From assembly GCA_944325415.1 (NCBI GenBank), contig CALUZW010000003.1, positions 1 through 64,000 on the forward strand: a stretch of 64,000 nt of DNA, read 5' to 3'. Made by a program: the position numbers and the translations under genes. Positions 50,497 through 58,512 of the stretch are shown here, piece by piece; the first letter of the stretch is position 1, and each line of letters begins with the position of its first letter. The notes under the pieces were generated by a model. It worked only from the letters and a program-made list of their open reading frames with translations. It was not told where the DNA came from and ran no database searches. The stretch is from an uncultured Bacteroidales bacterium (lineage in GTDB: Bacteria > Bacteroidota > Bacteroidia > Bacteroidales > UBA11471).

Positions 50497-50610
50497 GCCC
50501 CGGCATATATCCACCGAAAACAAGGCACAACCGGCCGCCCCTCCATGAAGAGCCACGCAAACGGCTCAAAAATTTAAGGAGACAAACGATTATTATCTTA
50601 ATTATTTGAT

Positions 50611-50618
50611 TATATTTG
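50611..50618 (+). promoter_or_regulatory. -7 promoter box of the YhcH-family gene
   Basis: TATATTTG, 72 bases upstream of the ATG at 50690. The predicted transcript starts at the base of a hairpin (50625-50646). Confidence 0.6.
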
Positions 50619-50624
50619 CAAGAA

Positions 50625-50646
50625 GTCGGGAAGCATTTTTCCCGAC
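50625..50646 (+). repeat. 5'-end hairpin of the YhcH-family mRNA
   Basis: GTCGGGAA (50625-50632) pairs with TTCCCGAC (50639-50646) across a 6-base loop, exactly at the predicted 5' end. Such a hairpin would protect the mRNA from 5'-dependent decay. Confidence 0.5.
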
Positions 50647-50689
50647 CAAGAAACAAACACGCTTTTTCAAACCAATAAAAAACAGCATC

Positions 50690-51136
50690 ATGATTTTAAA
50701 CTCCCTGAAAGACTCCGCCTCGATAGAGTCGCTGCACCCTCTTTTCAAAAAAGCATTTGACTACATCAAAGCCACCGACTTCTCCAATGTTCCCGCCGGG
50801 AAAATCGTTCTCGATGGCGACAACCTGTACATCTCGGTAGCCGAACCCACCGGCAAGACCAAAGAGACTGCCCGCATGGAAACTCACGACAAATACATCG
50901 ACATACAGATGCCGCTGACCGCCGTCGAGACAATGGGCTGGAAAGCCACCAACGAGCTGAAAGAGCCCACCGCTCCCTACAACCCCGAAAAAGACATCAC
51001 CTTCTTTGCCGACAAACCCACGACCTACATCGAGGTACAACCGGGCGAATTCGCCATATTCTTCCCCGAAGACGGTCACGCTCCCGGCATTGCCGAAGGC
51101 AACTTCCGCAAAGTCATCGTAAAAGTAAAACTCTGA
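50690..51136 (+). CDS. YhcH/YjgK/YiaL-family protein
   Basis: A 148-residue cupin-like protein. DKYIDIQMPLTAVETMGW, with ETHDKYIDIQ as metal-site motif, and GEFAIFFPEDGHAPGI are family signatures. Relatives include the beta subunit of evolved beta-galactosidase and proteins in sialic-acid or sugar-acid use; they are thought to be sugar mutarotase-like or sugar-binding. The start at 50690 (MILNSLKDSAS) matches family N-termini; the longer frame from 50606 begins within the promoter. It is monocistronic. Confidence 0.9.
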   Translation: MILNSLKDSASIESLHPLFKKAFDYIKATDFSNVPAGKIVLDGDNLYISVAEPTGKTKETARMETHDKYIDIQMPLTAVETMGWKATNELKEPTAPYNPEKDITFFADKPTTYIEVQPGEFAIFFPEDGHAPGIAEGNFRKVIVKVKL

Positions 51137-51150
51137 TTCCTCACTTTACC

Positions 51151-51190
51151 GAGACGACACCGCGCAAAGCGGCGTCGCCTCTCCTTTTTT
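51151..51190 (+). terminator. Terminator of the YhcH-family gene
   Basis: Stem 51151-51163 with 51169-51181 (two A-C mismatches), loop of 5 bases, then T-run 51185-51190. It lies 30 bases before glgB. Confidence 0.75.
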
Positions 51191-51221
51191 ACTCTCACCC
51201 CCAACTTTAAATCCCACACAT

Positions 51222-53246
51222 ATGCTCAATCTGGTAAAAAACGACCCGTGGCTCGAACCCTTCTCTCCCACCATCGAACACCGGCACCAACTGGCCATGG
51301 CAAAAGAGAAGGAGCTTTGCGGCCCCAAGGGCTCACTCTCCGACTTTGCCGACGGATACCTCTACTTCGGCCTGCACCGTAACGAAAAGGGCGAATGGGT
51401 TATTCGCGAATGGGCACCCCATGCCACCGGCATCTATCTCATAGGCGACTTCTCCGGCTGGAAAGAGTTGCCGACCTACCGCTTCAAGCCTCTCTCCAAC
51501 GGCGTGTGGGAGATAAAACTCAAACCCACCCAACTCAACCACCTCGACCTCTACAAACTGTCGATGCACTGGAACGGCGGGCAGGGCGAACGTGTACCGG
51601 CCTGGGCCACCCGCGTCGTTCAGGACGAGACCACCAAAATCTTCTCGGCCCAGGTATGGGCCCCGGAGAAGCCTTACAAATTCAAAAAACGCAGCTTCAA
51701 GCCCGACACCTCCCCGTTACTCATCTACGAGTGCCACATAGGCATGGCGCAGGAAGACGAGCGCATCGGCTCCTACGACGAGTTCAGAGAGAACGTGCTG
51801 CCACGCATCATCGCCGACGGATACAACGCCATACAGATAATGGCCATACAGGAACACCCCTATTACGGCTCCTTCGGCTACCATGTGTCGAGCTTCTTCG
51901 CCCCCTCATCACGGTTCGGCACCCCCGACGAGCTGAAACACCTTATCGACGAAGCCCATCACAACGGCATTGCCGTCATCATGGACATCGTACACTCCCA
52001 CGCGGTGAAAAACGAAATCGAAGGGCTGGGCCGTTTCGACGGAAGCCCCGACCAGTTCTTCTACGGCGACAACCGGCGCGAACACCCCGCGTGGGACTCG
52101 CTCTGCTTCGATTACGGCAAAAACGAAGTGATACACTTCCTGCTCTCCAACTGCAAGTACTGGCTCGAAGAGTTTCACTTCGACGGCTTCCGCTTCGACG
52201 GCGTAACCTCCATGCTCTACTACGACCACGGACTGGGCAAGGCCTTCTGCGGTTACGGCGACTATTACGACGGCGGACAGGACGAAAACGCCATTACCTA
52301 CCTCACACTGGCCAACCGGCTCATACACGAAGTCAATCCCCATGCCATCACCATTGCCGAAGAGATGAGCGGAATGCCCGGCCTTGCCGCCCGCATCGAA
52401 GACGGCGGCATCGGCTTTGACTACCGCATGGCCATGGGAATTCCCGATTTCTGGATAAAAACCATCAAGGAGAAGAAAGACGAAGAGTGGCACCCGACAG
52501 GCATCTTTTGGGAACTCACCAACCGCCGCTCCGACGAAAAGACCATAAACTACGCCGAAAGCCACGACCAGGCCCTCGTCGGCGACAAGACCATCATCTT
52601 CCGCCTCATCGACGCCGAGATGTACTGGCACATGATGAAAGACGACACCGCCAGCATGGCCGTAGACCGCGGAATGGCCCTGCACAAGATGATACGGCTG
52701 GTTACACTCTCGACCCTCAACGGCGGCTATCTCAACTTCATGGGCAACGAATTTGGCCACCCCGAGTGGATCGATTTCCCCCGCGAAGGCAACGGCTGGT
52801 CCTACAAATATGCCCGCCGGCAATGGAGCCTTGTCGACCGCAAAGACCTGAAATACGGCTATCTCGGAGCTTTCGACAAAGCCATGATAAGCCTTGTGAA
52901 GAGTGTGCGGCACTTTGAGAAAACCCCCATCGTGAAACTGTGGGACAGCGGTGAAGACCAAATCCTGGCCTTTATGCGCAAAGACCTCATCTTCATATTC
53001 AATTTCAGTCCCACGCACTCCTACGAAGGATACGGCATACTCGCCCCCAAAGGGTGCTACAAGTGCATACTCGACAGCGACCAGCCGCAATTTGGAGGCT
53101 ATGCCCGCATCAATCAAGATGTCGAGCATGTTACCCAGCCCGACCCTCTCTACAAAAAAGAGAAAAAAGAGTGGCTGCTCCTCTACCTGCCTGCCCGCAC
53201 AGCCATGGTACTGCAACTACAAAAGCCCGGCAAAAGCCCGAAATAA
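51222..53246 (+). CDS. glgB: 1,4-alpha-glucan (glycogen) branching enzyme
   Basis: A 674-residue GH13 enzyme that introduces alpha-1,6 branches in glycogen. It has an N-terminal CBM48 (REWAPHATGIYLIGDFSGWKEL), the GH13 barrel with MDIVHSHAV, the nucleophile Asp in FRFDGVTSMLY, acid Glu in TIAEEMSGMPG and transition-state His-Asp in NYAESHDQALVG, then a C-terminal beta domain. Size and motifs fit the eukaryote-like branching-enzyme type found in Bacteroidetes. It starts 31 bases after a terminator and has no obvious -7 box, so it may depend on readthrough. Confidence 0.95.
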   Translation: MLNLVKNDPWLEPFSPTIEHRHQLAMAKEKELCGPKGSLSDFADGYLYFGLHRNEKGEWVIREWAPHATGIYLIGDFSGWKELPTYRFKPLSNGVWEIKLKPTQLNHLDLYKLSMHWNGGQGERVPAWATRVVQDETTKIFSAQVWAPEKPYKFKKRSFKPDTSPLLIYECHIGMAQEDERIGSYDEFRENVLPRIIADGYNAIQIMAIQEHPYYGSFGYHVSSFFAPSSRFGTPDELKHLIDEAHHNGIAVIMDIVHSHAVKNEIEGLGRFDGSPDQFFYGDNRREHPAWDSLCFDYGKNEVIHFLLSNCKYWLEEFHFDGFRFDGVTSMLYYDHGLGKAFCGYGDYYDGGQDENAITYLTLANRLIHEVNPHAITIAEEMSGMPGLAARIEDGGIGFDYRMAMGIPDFWIKTIKEKKDEEWHPTGIFWELTNRRSDEKTINYAESHDQALVGDKTIIFRLIDAEMYWHMMKDDTASMAVDRGMALHKMIRLVTLSTLNGGYLNFMGNEFGHPEWIDFPREGNGWSYKYARRQWSLVDRKDLKYGYLGAFDKAMISLVKSVRHFEKTPIVKLWDSGEDQILAFMRKDLIFIFNFSPTHSYEGYGILAPKGCYKCILDSDQPQFGGYARINQDVEHVTQPDPLYKKEKKEWLLLYLPARTAMVLQLQKPGKSPK

Positions 53247-53255
53247 CAAATAAAT

Positions 53256-53306
53256 ATCGTGTACGGACACGAATTCATAAAAATAACGGTCGTGTCCGCA
53301 CACGAT
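53256..53306 (+). terminator. Long hairpin after glgB, built from two GTGTNCGNACAC motifs
   Basis: Arms 53256-53272 and 53290-53306 form a 17-bp stem with one mismatch, followed by TTTTAAAA. Each arm contains GTGTNCGNACAC, itself a short palindrome (53259-53270 and 53292-53303). It is placed as terminator of glgB, but the motif recurs at 53612-53623, so a protein-binding role is possible. Confidence 0.55.
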
Positions 53307-53421
53307 TTTAAAAATATATTTCATACCATAAATTAAATTAAACATCTATTCATCAACCAAATACAGGTTTATAAGTGTATTTACAACACCTATAATGTGT
53401 TATAAAACATACAACGATTGC

Positions 53422-53452
53422 TTGACCATATAAAAAAAAAGGCGCACCTTTG
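53422..53452 (+). promoter_or_regulatory. Candidate promoter with no downstream gene
   Basis: TTG (53422-53424), 20 bases, then CACCTTTG (53445-53452), one mismatch from TAnnTTTG with the ideal spacing. The predicted start is near 53459. Confidence 0.5.
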
Positions 53453-53458
53453 CCCCTG

Positions 53459-53552
53459 TAACCTATAACAATCTTTTTTACCTTAAAAAATTAATACCTA
53501 TTGAAAACCTAATAAAGAAGGAGCTTTTGTGAAAAAGCCCCTTTTTGTTTTT
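53459..53552 (+). ncRNA. Candidate small RNA (promoter-terminator pair without ORF)
   Basis: Between the predicted start and a terminator (stem 53518-53528 with 53533-53543, then a T-run to 53552) lie about 90 bases with no start codon and reading frame worth translating. The first half is AT-rich and unstructured. The rest of 53247-53741 holds the glgB hairpin, one GTGTGCGCACAC palindrome and the cls promoter, and no gene. Confidence 0.4.
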
Positions 53553-53611
53553 TATTAGACCCTGTAAATCAACAAGAAAGAGTAAATCTGTTTTTCCGGA
53601 GAGAAAAATCC

Positions 53612-53623
53612 GTGTGCGCACAC
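53612..53623. promoter_or_regulatory. Third GTGTNCGNACAC palindrome
   Basis: GTGTGCGCACAC is a perfect 12-bp palindrome 91 bases before the cls -7-like box. It matches the two motifs in the glgB hairpin. Confidence 0.4.
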
Positions 53624-53702
53624 AATCACAGAAGAGAAAGTCTATTTCACCATTCTATACAAAAAAGAAGACCTTTCCACGGGATTTTACAAAAAAAAAC
53701 CG

Positions 53703-53710
53703 TATCTTAG
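53703..53710 (+). promoter_or_regulatory. -7-like box of the cardiolipin synthase gene
   Basis: TATCTTAG, one base from TATCTTTG, 31 bases before the ATG. Confidence 0.4.
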
Positions 53711-53741
53711 CACATATTATACACCGGTATAAAGCAGGATT

Positions 53742-55193
53742 ATGTTCGGAACATTCAGTTATCCTTGGAGCGACTGGTTATACTTTGGTATCTACACGGG
53801 TTTCATTCTAACGATTATTTTCACCTCAATCGTTATAGTCCTCGAAAATCGCAACCCCGTGAAAAGCCTTGCGTGGATTGTCGTGCTGGTATTTCTACCC
53901 ATCGGCGGATTTATTCTCTACCTCTTTTTCGGACAGCAATACCGCCACACGCGCATGATATCCAAGCGCAAAAGGCGCATCTTGCAGAAGATGTCGGGCA
54001 ACACGGCGCACCTTGGTGTATCCAAACCCGGGAATAAACTCTCGCCCGAAAGCCAACAACAAATACAGTTAGGGCACCAACTGGGTGGCACACAACTCTT
54101 CGTTCACAACCAGATAGAAATATTCACCGACGGTGAAAGCAAATTCAAGGCTCTCATCAAAGACATAAGTGGGGCCGAGACTTTCATACACCTCCAATAT
54201 TATATCTTCGCCAACGACAAACTGGGAAAGAGCATCCAGCAACTCCTCATGGAGAAAGCCCGCCAGGGTGTGAAAATACGCATCCTCTACGACGATGTAG
54301 GTTGCTGGAAAGTAAAATCCCGTTTCTTCAAGGAGATGCGCAAAGCCGGTATAGAAATAAAACCCTTCTTCAAGGTTACATTCCCGCAACTGGCCAACAA
54401 ACTCAACTACCGCAACCACCGCAAAGTTTCCGTCATAGACGGAAAAATCGGGTACATCGGCGGCATGAACATTGCCGACCGATACTGCGACGGACTCTCC
54501 TGGGGTATCTGGCGCGACACCCATGCACGCATCAAGGGGCCGGCCGTGTACGGACTACAATCGGCCTTCTCCATCGATTGGAGTTTCACCACACGGGAAT
54601 TTCTCTCCGAAGCCTGCTACTACCCCCCTGTTGAGGAGTGCGGGGACACCGATATGCAGATACTCACCAGCGGCCCCCTGGGCGAATGGAAAGAAATTGC
54701 CATCTCGTTTCTGAAAGCCATTGCCAACGCCCGCGAATGCATCTACATACAGACTCCCTACTTCCTGCCCACCGACAGCCTGCTCAAAGCCTTGCAGGCC
54801 GCCGCACTGGCCAAGGTCGACGTGCGCCTGATGATACCCAGCCACAGCGACTCACGGCTGCTGCAATATGCCTCGCAGTCGTACCTGAAAGAGATTCTGC
54901 GTGCCGGCATAAAGGTATACTTCTACCAGGGGGGATTCCTCCACGCCAAAAGTCTGATTATCGACAATGAGTTTTCAAGTCTGGGCTCGACCAATTTCGA
55001 CTTCCGCAGTTTCGACCACAATTTCGAAATCAACGCCTTCCTGTACAGCCCCGAGACCAACGCTCAGATGAAAAAGATATTCATCAACGACATGCGCCAG
55101 TGCCGGCGCATCACCCTGAGTCGATGGAAACGGCGTCCGCTTGCCACAAAGGTGGCCGAGTCGTTTGCCCGCCTCATGAGTCCCATACTCTGA
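53742..55193 (+). CDS. cls: Cardiolipin synthase (phospholipase D type)
   Basis: The 483-residue enzyme joins two phosphatidylglycerols to cardiolipin at the inner membrane. Two N-terminal helices (about 8-30 and 40-62) precede two PLD domains with HKD motifs HRKVSVIDG and HAKSLIIDN; GYIGGMNIADRY and SLGSTNFDFRSF complete the active site. The length is normal for ClsA-type enzymes. It lies 51 bases before the next gene, which may be cotranscribed. Confidence 0.94.
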   Translation: MFGTFSYPWSDWLYFGIYTGFILTIIFTSIVIVLENRNPVKSLAWIVVLVFLPIGGFILYLFFGQQYRHTRMISKRKRRILQKMSGNTAHLGVSKPGNKLSPESQQQIQLGHQLGGTQLFVHNQIEIFTDGESKFKALIKDISGAETFIHLQYYIFANDKLGKSIQQLLMEKARQGVKIRILYDDVGCWKVKSRFFKEMRKAGIEIKPFFKVTFPQLANKLNYRNHRKVSVIDGKIGYIGGMNIADRYCDGLSWGIWRDTHARIKGPAVYGLQSAFSIDWSFTTREFLSEACYYPPVEECGDTDMQILTSGPLGEWKEIAISFLKAIANARECIYIQTPYFLPTDSLLKALQAAALAKVDVRLMIPSHSDSRLLQYASQSYLKEILRAGIKVYFYQGGFLHAKSLIIDNEFSSLGSTNFDFRSFDHNFEINAFLYSPETNAQMKKIFINDMRQCRRITLSRWKRRPLATKVAESFARLMSPIL

Positions 55194-55244
55194 AAGCCCA
55201 ACAAACAAAAGAATATTGTCTCACGCCCGAAAAAAAGAAAAAAG

Positions 55245-56129
55245 ATGTTTGCCAAACTTGTCGCCATAGAACCCGTAAGCCTCATTCCCTCGGCCGAACA
55301 GGCCCTCCACCACTATGCACGCGAGGTCGTACTCTACCCCGACATACCCAGGGACAACGCAGAAATCGTCCGGCGCATAGGCGATGCCGACGCCGTTCTG
55401 TTGAGTTACACCTCGGCCATAGACCGCACCGTCATGGAACAATGTCCCGCCATCAAATACATCGGAATGTGCTGCTCGCTCTACTCACCCGAGAGCGCCA
55501 ACGTCGACATACGCTACGCCCGGGAACGGGGCATCACGGTAACCGGCATACGCGACTACGGCGACGAAGGGGTCGTCGAATATGTCATCAGCGAACTGGT
55601 ACGCTGCCTGCATGGCTTCGGCCAACCTGCGTGGAACGGAGAGCCGCAGGAAATCACGGGGCTCAAAGTGGGCATCATCGGCCTGGGCAAATCGGGCGGC
55701 ATGATAGCCGACGCCCTGAAATTCTTCGACGCCGACATCGCCTACTTCGCCCGCAGCGAAAAAGCCGACGCCCGCGCAAAAGGCTATACCTTCCGTCCCC
55801 TCGACGAGCTGCTGGCCGAGAGCGAAGTCGTGTGCTGCTGCCTGAACAAAAACACCGTACTGCTGCACGAGAATGAATTCAAGGCTCTCGGCAACCACAA
55901 GATTCTCTTCAATACCGGACTCTCTCCGGCCTGGGACGAAACCCCTTTCCTGAAATGGATTGCCGGCGACAACCGCTGCTTCTGCGACACCGTGGGGGCA
56001 CTGGGTGGCACACACCTGCTGGATCACCCGCACATTCACTGCATGCAGGTATCGACAGGACGCACCCGGCAAGCATTCGTCCGACTGAGCGAGAAAGTCC
56101 TGGCCAACCTGTCAGAATACAACCGGTGA
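55245..56129 (+). CDS. D-2-hydroxyacid dehydrogenase-like protein lacking catalytic residues
   Basis: A 294-residue protein with the fold of NAD-dependent D-isomer 2-hydroxyacid dehydrogenases. The nucleotide loop is intact (GLKVGIIGLGKSGGMIADAL, about residue 145). The catalytic triad is not: the Arg of the usual NTARG is replaced in FNTGLSPAWDE, the Glu of the usual EP motif is absent from CDTVGALGGTH, and no His stands in the usual PH motif near the end. It may be a non-canonical reductase or a sensor. The 3' end overlaps the convergent dehydrogenase gene by 18 bases. Confidence 0.75.
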   Translation: MFAKLVAIEPVSLIPSAEQALHHYAREVVLYPDIPRDNAEIVRRIGDADAVLLSYTSAIDRTVMEQCPAIKYIGMCCSLYSPESANVDIRYARERGITVTGIRDYGDEGVVEYVISELVRCLHGFGQPAWNGEPQEITGLKVGIIGLGKSGGMIADALKFFDADIAYFARSEKADARAKGYTFRPLDELLAESEVVCCCLNKNTVLLHENEFKALGNHKILFNTGLSPAWDETPFLKWIAGDNRCFCDTVGALGGTHLLDHPHIHCMQVSTGRTRQAFVRLSEKVLANLSEYNR

Positions 56130-56900
56130 TACCATATTGAGCAACGTACTCACCACCGACCAGCCGGCAATCTCGGCCGTTGCACTGTACACGTCGACCA
56201 CGGCCCGCACCTGCTCGTTTACAATCTCTACCCGCTGGGTATCGCCCTTGAATCCGGGAGTAGAACGTATCGTTACCTGCATCGCCTCAGGGCCGACCGA
56301 GGCCCGCGAAGCCGCCACGGTAACATTTACCTTCGTGGGGAAAAGCCGTATCGCCTCGGCGGCACTGCCCGCAAAGACCTCTCGCTGCTCATGCTGCAAG
56401 TCATCGGTATAAACAGGCGTTCCTTTCAAGGCATCGGGTCCCTTCTCATTAAAAAAGCGGGCCGTTGCTCCCCCCATAAGGGTTGCCGTGCGCAGCACAT
56501 CAAAGCCTCCGGTAGCTCCCGAAGCCAGATAGATGCGGGAGCCACCCCGACGGGCCGCCTCAGCGACCTCGCAATAAAATTCTTCGTCGGCCAACGCCCC
56601 GATAGAGAGCGTAACCACCGAGGTTCCACCCCGCAGGGCCGGGAGAGCAACCTCGCGAAGAGCTGCCGGAGAGGCCGTCTCCACCAAGACATCGGGCTTT
56701 AACGACAACAACTCCTCGACCGAACGGCACACGGCACAACTCCGGCCGGCATCGCGCATCTGCGCCGCAATGCCGGCGGCCTTCTCCTCGGTGCGAGAAT
56801 AGACTCCCACCAAATCATACTCGGGCAGAAAGCCCTTGACAAGGGCATCCGACACAATATGTGCCAGCCGCCCACAACCTACAATGACAAACGTTTTCAT
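56112..56900 (-). CDS. Aspartate dehydrogenase-like NAD(P)-binding protein
   Basis: A 262-residue protein with an N-terminal Rossmann fold (VIVGCGRLAHIVSDAL) and the C-terminal domain of the L-aspartate dehydrogenase/DUF108 family, with ASGATGGFDVLRTA and FPTKVNVTVAASRAS as signatures. The family oxidises L-aspartate to iminoaspartate, which can feed NAD synthesis, but no nad genes adjoin. It overlaps the convergent dehydrogenase-like gene by 18 bases, which leaves no room for a terminator between them. Confidence 0.82.
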   Translation of the reverse strand: MKTFVIVGCGRLAHIVSDALVKGFLPEYDLVGVYSRTEEKAAGIAAQMRDAGRSCAVCRSVEELLSLKPDVLVETASPAALREVALPALRGGTSVVTLSIGALADEEFYCEVAEAARRGGSRIYLASGATGGFDVLRTATLMGGATARFFNEKGPDALKGTPVYTDDLQHEQREVFAGSAAEAIRLFPTKVNVTVAASRASVGPEAMQVTIRSTPGFKGDTQRVEIVNEQVRAVVDVYSATAEIAGWSVVSTLLNMVSPVVF

Positions 56901-56998
56901 AAATATACGGCTTTATTTCCTGCTTATAAATCTCCACGCCTCAGGGGTCATCTCTTCACCGGTCGCCGACACAAGAGGTTGTACCCGCAGGAGCAGAC

Positions 56999-57346
56999 TC
57001 ATCTCCGGTATTTCTTCTCAAACACCTCTGCATGACTGTTTCCCCACGCTATCATAGCGTCAATGATGGGTATCAACGTAGAGCCCAAAGACGATATGGC
57101 ATATTCCGAACGGGGCGGCAACTCGGGATAAATGGTTTTCTCTACTAGGCCGTCTTCAACAAGCTCTTTCAGTTGAAGGTCAAGCACCCGGGGAGTTGCC
57201 TCGGGCAGAGCCTTGTGTAACTCACTGGGACGCATGGGGCCATGTCGGAGTTCATCTATAATACACGATTTCCACTTGGAATCAATCAGACTCATGGTCA
57301 GCCTCAACGGGCAATCCAAATCGACTGGAATTTTTCGTTCGTACAT
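56999..57346 (-). CDS. HxlR-family transcriptional regulator
   Basis: A 115-residue winged-helix regulator of the MarR-like HxlR type: CPLRLTMSLIDSKWKSCIIDEL, GPMRPSELHKALPEATPRVLDLQLKELVEDGLV and YAISSLGSTLIPII are the family blocks. Cys12 in DLDCPLRL is at the position of the redox-sensing Cys of YodB/HypR/QorR. The ATG at 57346 is preceded by a good Shine-Dalgarno (GAGGTG), deciding the start against 57391. It is divergent from an NTF2-like gene and an iron-sulfur flavoprotein gene, with a palindrome between, so it probably represses both itself and them. Confidence 0.92.
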   Translation of the reverse strand: MYERKIPVDLDCPLRLTMSLIDSKWKSCIIDELRHGPMRPSELHKALPEATPRVLDLQLKELVEDGLVEKTIYPELPPRSEYAISSLGSTLIPIIDAMIAWGNSHAEVFEKKYRR

Positions 57347-57366
57347 ATATACCACCTCTTTGGAAA

Positions 57367-57374
57367 CAAAGGTA
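57367..57374 (-). promoter_or_regulatory. -7 promoter box of the HxlR gene
   Basis: TACCTTTG on the minus strand, 20 bases before the ATG. The palindrome at 57398-57421 covers its -33 region. Confidence 0.6.
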
Positions 57375-57397
57375 TAAATTCCTATCCACAAAGAGAG

Positions 57398-57421
57398 TAT
57401 ACCGAATATATTTTCGGTATA
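57398..57421. promoter_or_regulatory. Palindromic operator candidate of the HxlR regulator
   Basis: TATACCGAA (57398-57406) and TTCGGTATA (57413-57421) are perfect 9-bp arms 6 bases apart. The site covers the -33 region of the regulator's own promoter and lies 18 bases upstream of the -33 box of the divergent promoter. Confidence 0.7.
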
Positions 57422-57439
57422 TGAATAATTTTACGGTAC

Positions 57440-57470
57440 TTGTGAAAACCGGAACTACCCTCTACTTTTG
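57440..57470 (+). promoter_or_regulatory. Promoter of the NTF2-like / flavoprotein operon
   Basis: TTG (57440-57442), 20 bases, then TACTTTTG (57463-57470), a complete match to the Bacteroidetes promoter, 33 bases before the ATG. Confidence 0.75.
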
Positions 57471-57503
57471 GCCGAAAATAATCACCATTAATTACATAAA
57501 CTT

Positions 57504-57887
57504 ATGAGAAGCAAACTGGCAGAATACAAAGCCGTAGAAGAAGCCGCACAAAAATTTGTAAAGAGTGTAGCCGAAGGCAACAGCCAATATGCCAAGACAT
57601 TGTTTACCGATGAAGCCGTGCTGTTCGGCTTTCTCGACGGAAAACTGGAACATGGTTCCATAGAGCAATTCTACCACAACGTCGATACCGTAGGCGCTGG
57701 CGACCATTTCAAGGCCCGCATCGACATTCTCTCCATCGAAGAGACGGTGGCCGTGGTGCGTGTACTCGAAGAGAACTGGGGCGGAAGAATCGACTTTACC
57801 GACTATCTGCTGCTTCTGAAAATAGGCGAAGAGTGGAAGTGCGTAGCAAAAGCCTACAATCAAAATTCAGATACGATTCAAAAATAA
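57504..57887 (+). CDS. NTF2-like (SnoaL/lumazine-binding type) small protein
   Basis: A 127-residue protein with the cone-shaped NTF2-like fold: an N-terminal helix pair (AVEEAAQKFVKSVAEGN), the TLFTDEAVLFGF turn and C-terminal strands ending in EEWKCVAKAYNQN. Members bind or convert small hydrophobic molecules; the ligand is unknown. It is the first gene of a two-gene operon with the iron-sulfur flavoprotein, 15 bases away, and so likely belongs to the same stress response. Confidence 0.82.
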   Translation: MRSKLAEYKAVEEAAQKFVKSVAEGNSQYAKTLFTDEAVLFGFLDGKLEHGSIEQFYHNVDTVGAGDHFKARIDILSIEETVAVVRVLEENWGGRIDFTDYLLLLKIGEEWKCVAKAYNQNSDTIQK

Positions 57888-57902
57888 AGGAGGAAAAGAG
57901 AG

Positions 57903-58442
57903 ATGAAAATTGTAGTCATCACCGGAAGTCCGAGAAAAAACGGCAACAGCTTCGCCATGACCGAGGCATTCATTCAGGAGGCCGAACATCGGGGACACAG
58001 CATCAAGCGGTTCGACGCCGCATTCTTGAAGATAGGCGGTTGCCACGCCTGCATGACCTGTTACAAATCGGGAAAAGCCTGCTCGTTCGACGACGATTTC
58101 AACCCCATCGCCGATGCCATACTCGAAGCCGATGCCATCGTCTATACCATGCCGGTATACTGGTATTCCATTCCGGCACAAATCAAAGGCGTAATAGACC
58201 GCATCTTTTCATTGGTCGTAGGTGGGAAAAATATCGCCGGCAAGAAATGCGGACTTATTGCCTGCTGCGAGGAAGAAGACATGAGTGTCCTTGATGGCGT
58301 GCGCATACCGGTTGAACGCTCCGCCTCCCTGCTGAAATGGGAAATGGCAGGCGAAGTTCTCATACCCGGTGTACTGAACATCGGCGATATCGAACACACC
58401 GACGGATGCAAACAGGCCGCCGCATTGGCCGACCAGTTTTAA
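57903..58442 (+). CDS. Iron-sulfur flavoprotein-like NAD(P)H-dependent oxidoreductase
   Basis: A 179-residue flavodoxin-fold protein. ITGSPRKNGNS is the FMN phosphate loop, and TMPVYWYSIPAQIKGVIDR the second flavin region. GGCHACMTCYKSGKACSF gives Cys-x2-Cys-x2-Cys-x5-Cys, the compact 4Fe-4S motif of the archaeal/anaerobe iron-sulfur flavoproteins (Isf). It would reduce quinones, oxygen or peroxide with electrons from ferredoxin or NAD(P)H. Divergence from an HxlR gene fits control by electrophile or oxidative stress. Confidence 0.87.
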   Translation: MKIVVITGSPRKNGNSFAMTEAFIQEAEHRGHSIKRFDAAFLKIGGCHACMTCYKSGKACSFDDDFNPIADAILEADAIVYTMPVYWYSIPAQIKGVIDRIFSLVVGGKNIAGKKCGLIACCEEEDMSVLDGVRIPVERSASLLKWEMAGEVLIPGVLNIGDIEHTDGCKQAAALADQF

Positions 58443-58450
58443 TCAACGCA

Positions 58451-58485
58451 TCGAGGCGACCGAGGTATAATCTCGGTCGCCTCGA
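58451..58485. repeat. Perfect 14-bp inverted repeat between convergent genes
   Basis: Arms 58451-58464 and 58472-58485 with a 7-base loop lie between the flavoprotein gene and the convergent helicase gene. There is no T-run on either strand. Confidence 0.6.
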
Positions 58486-58512
58486 CACCATAAGAAAGAT
58501 TATACAGGTCCG

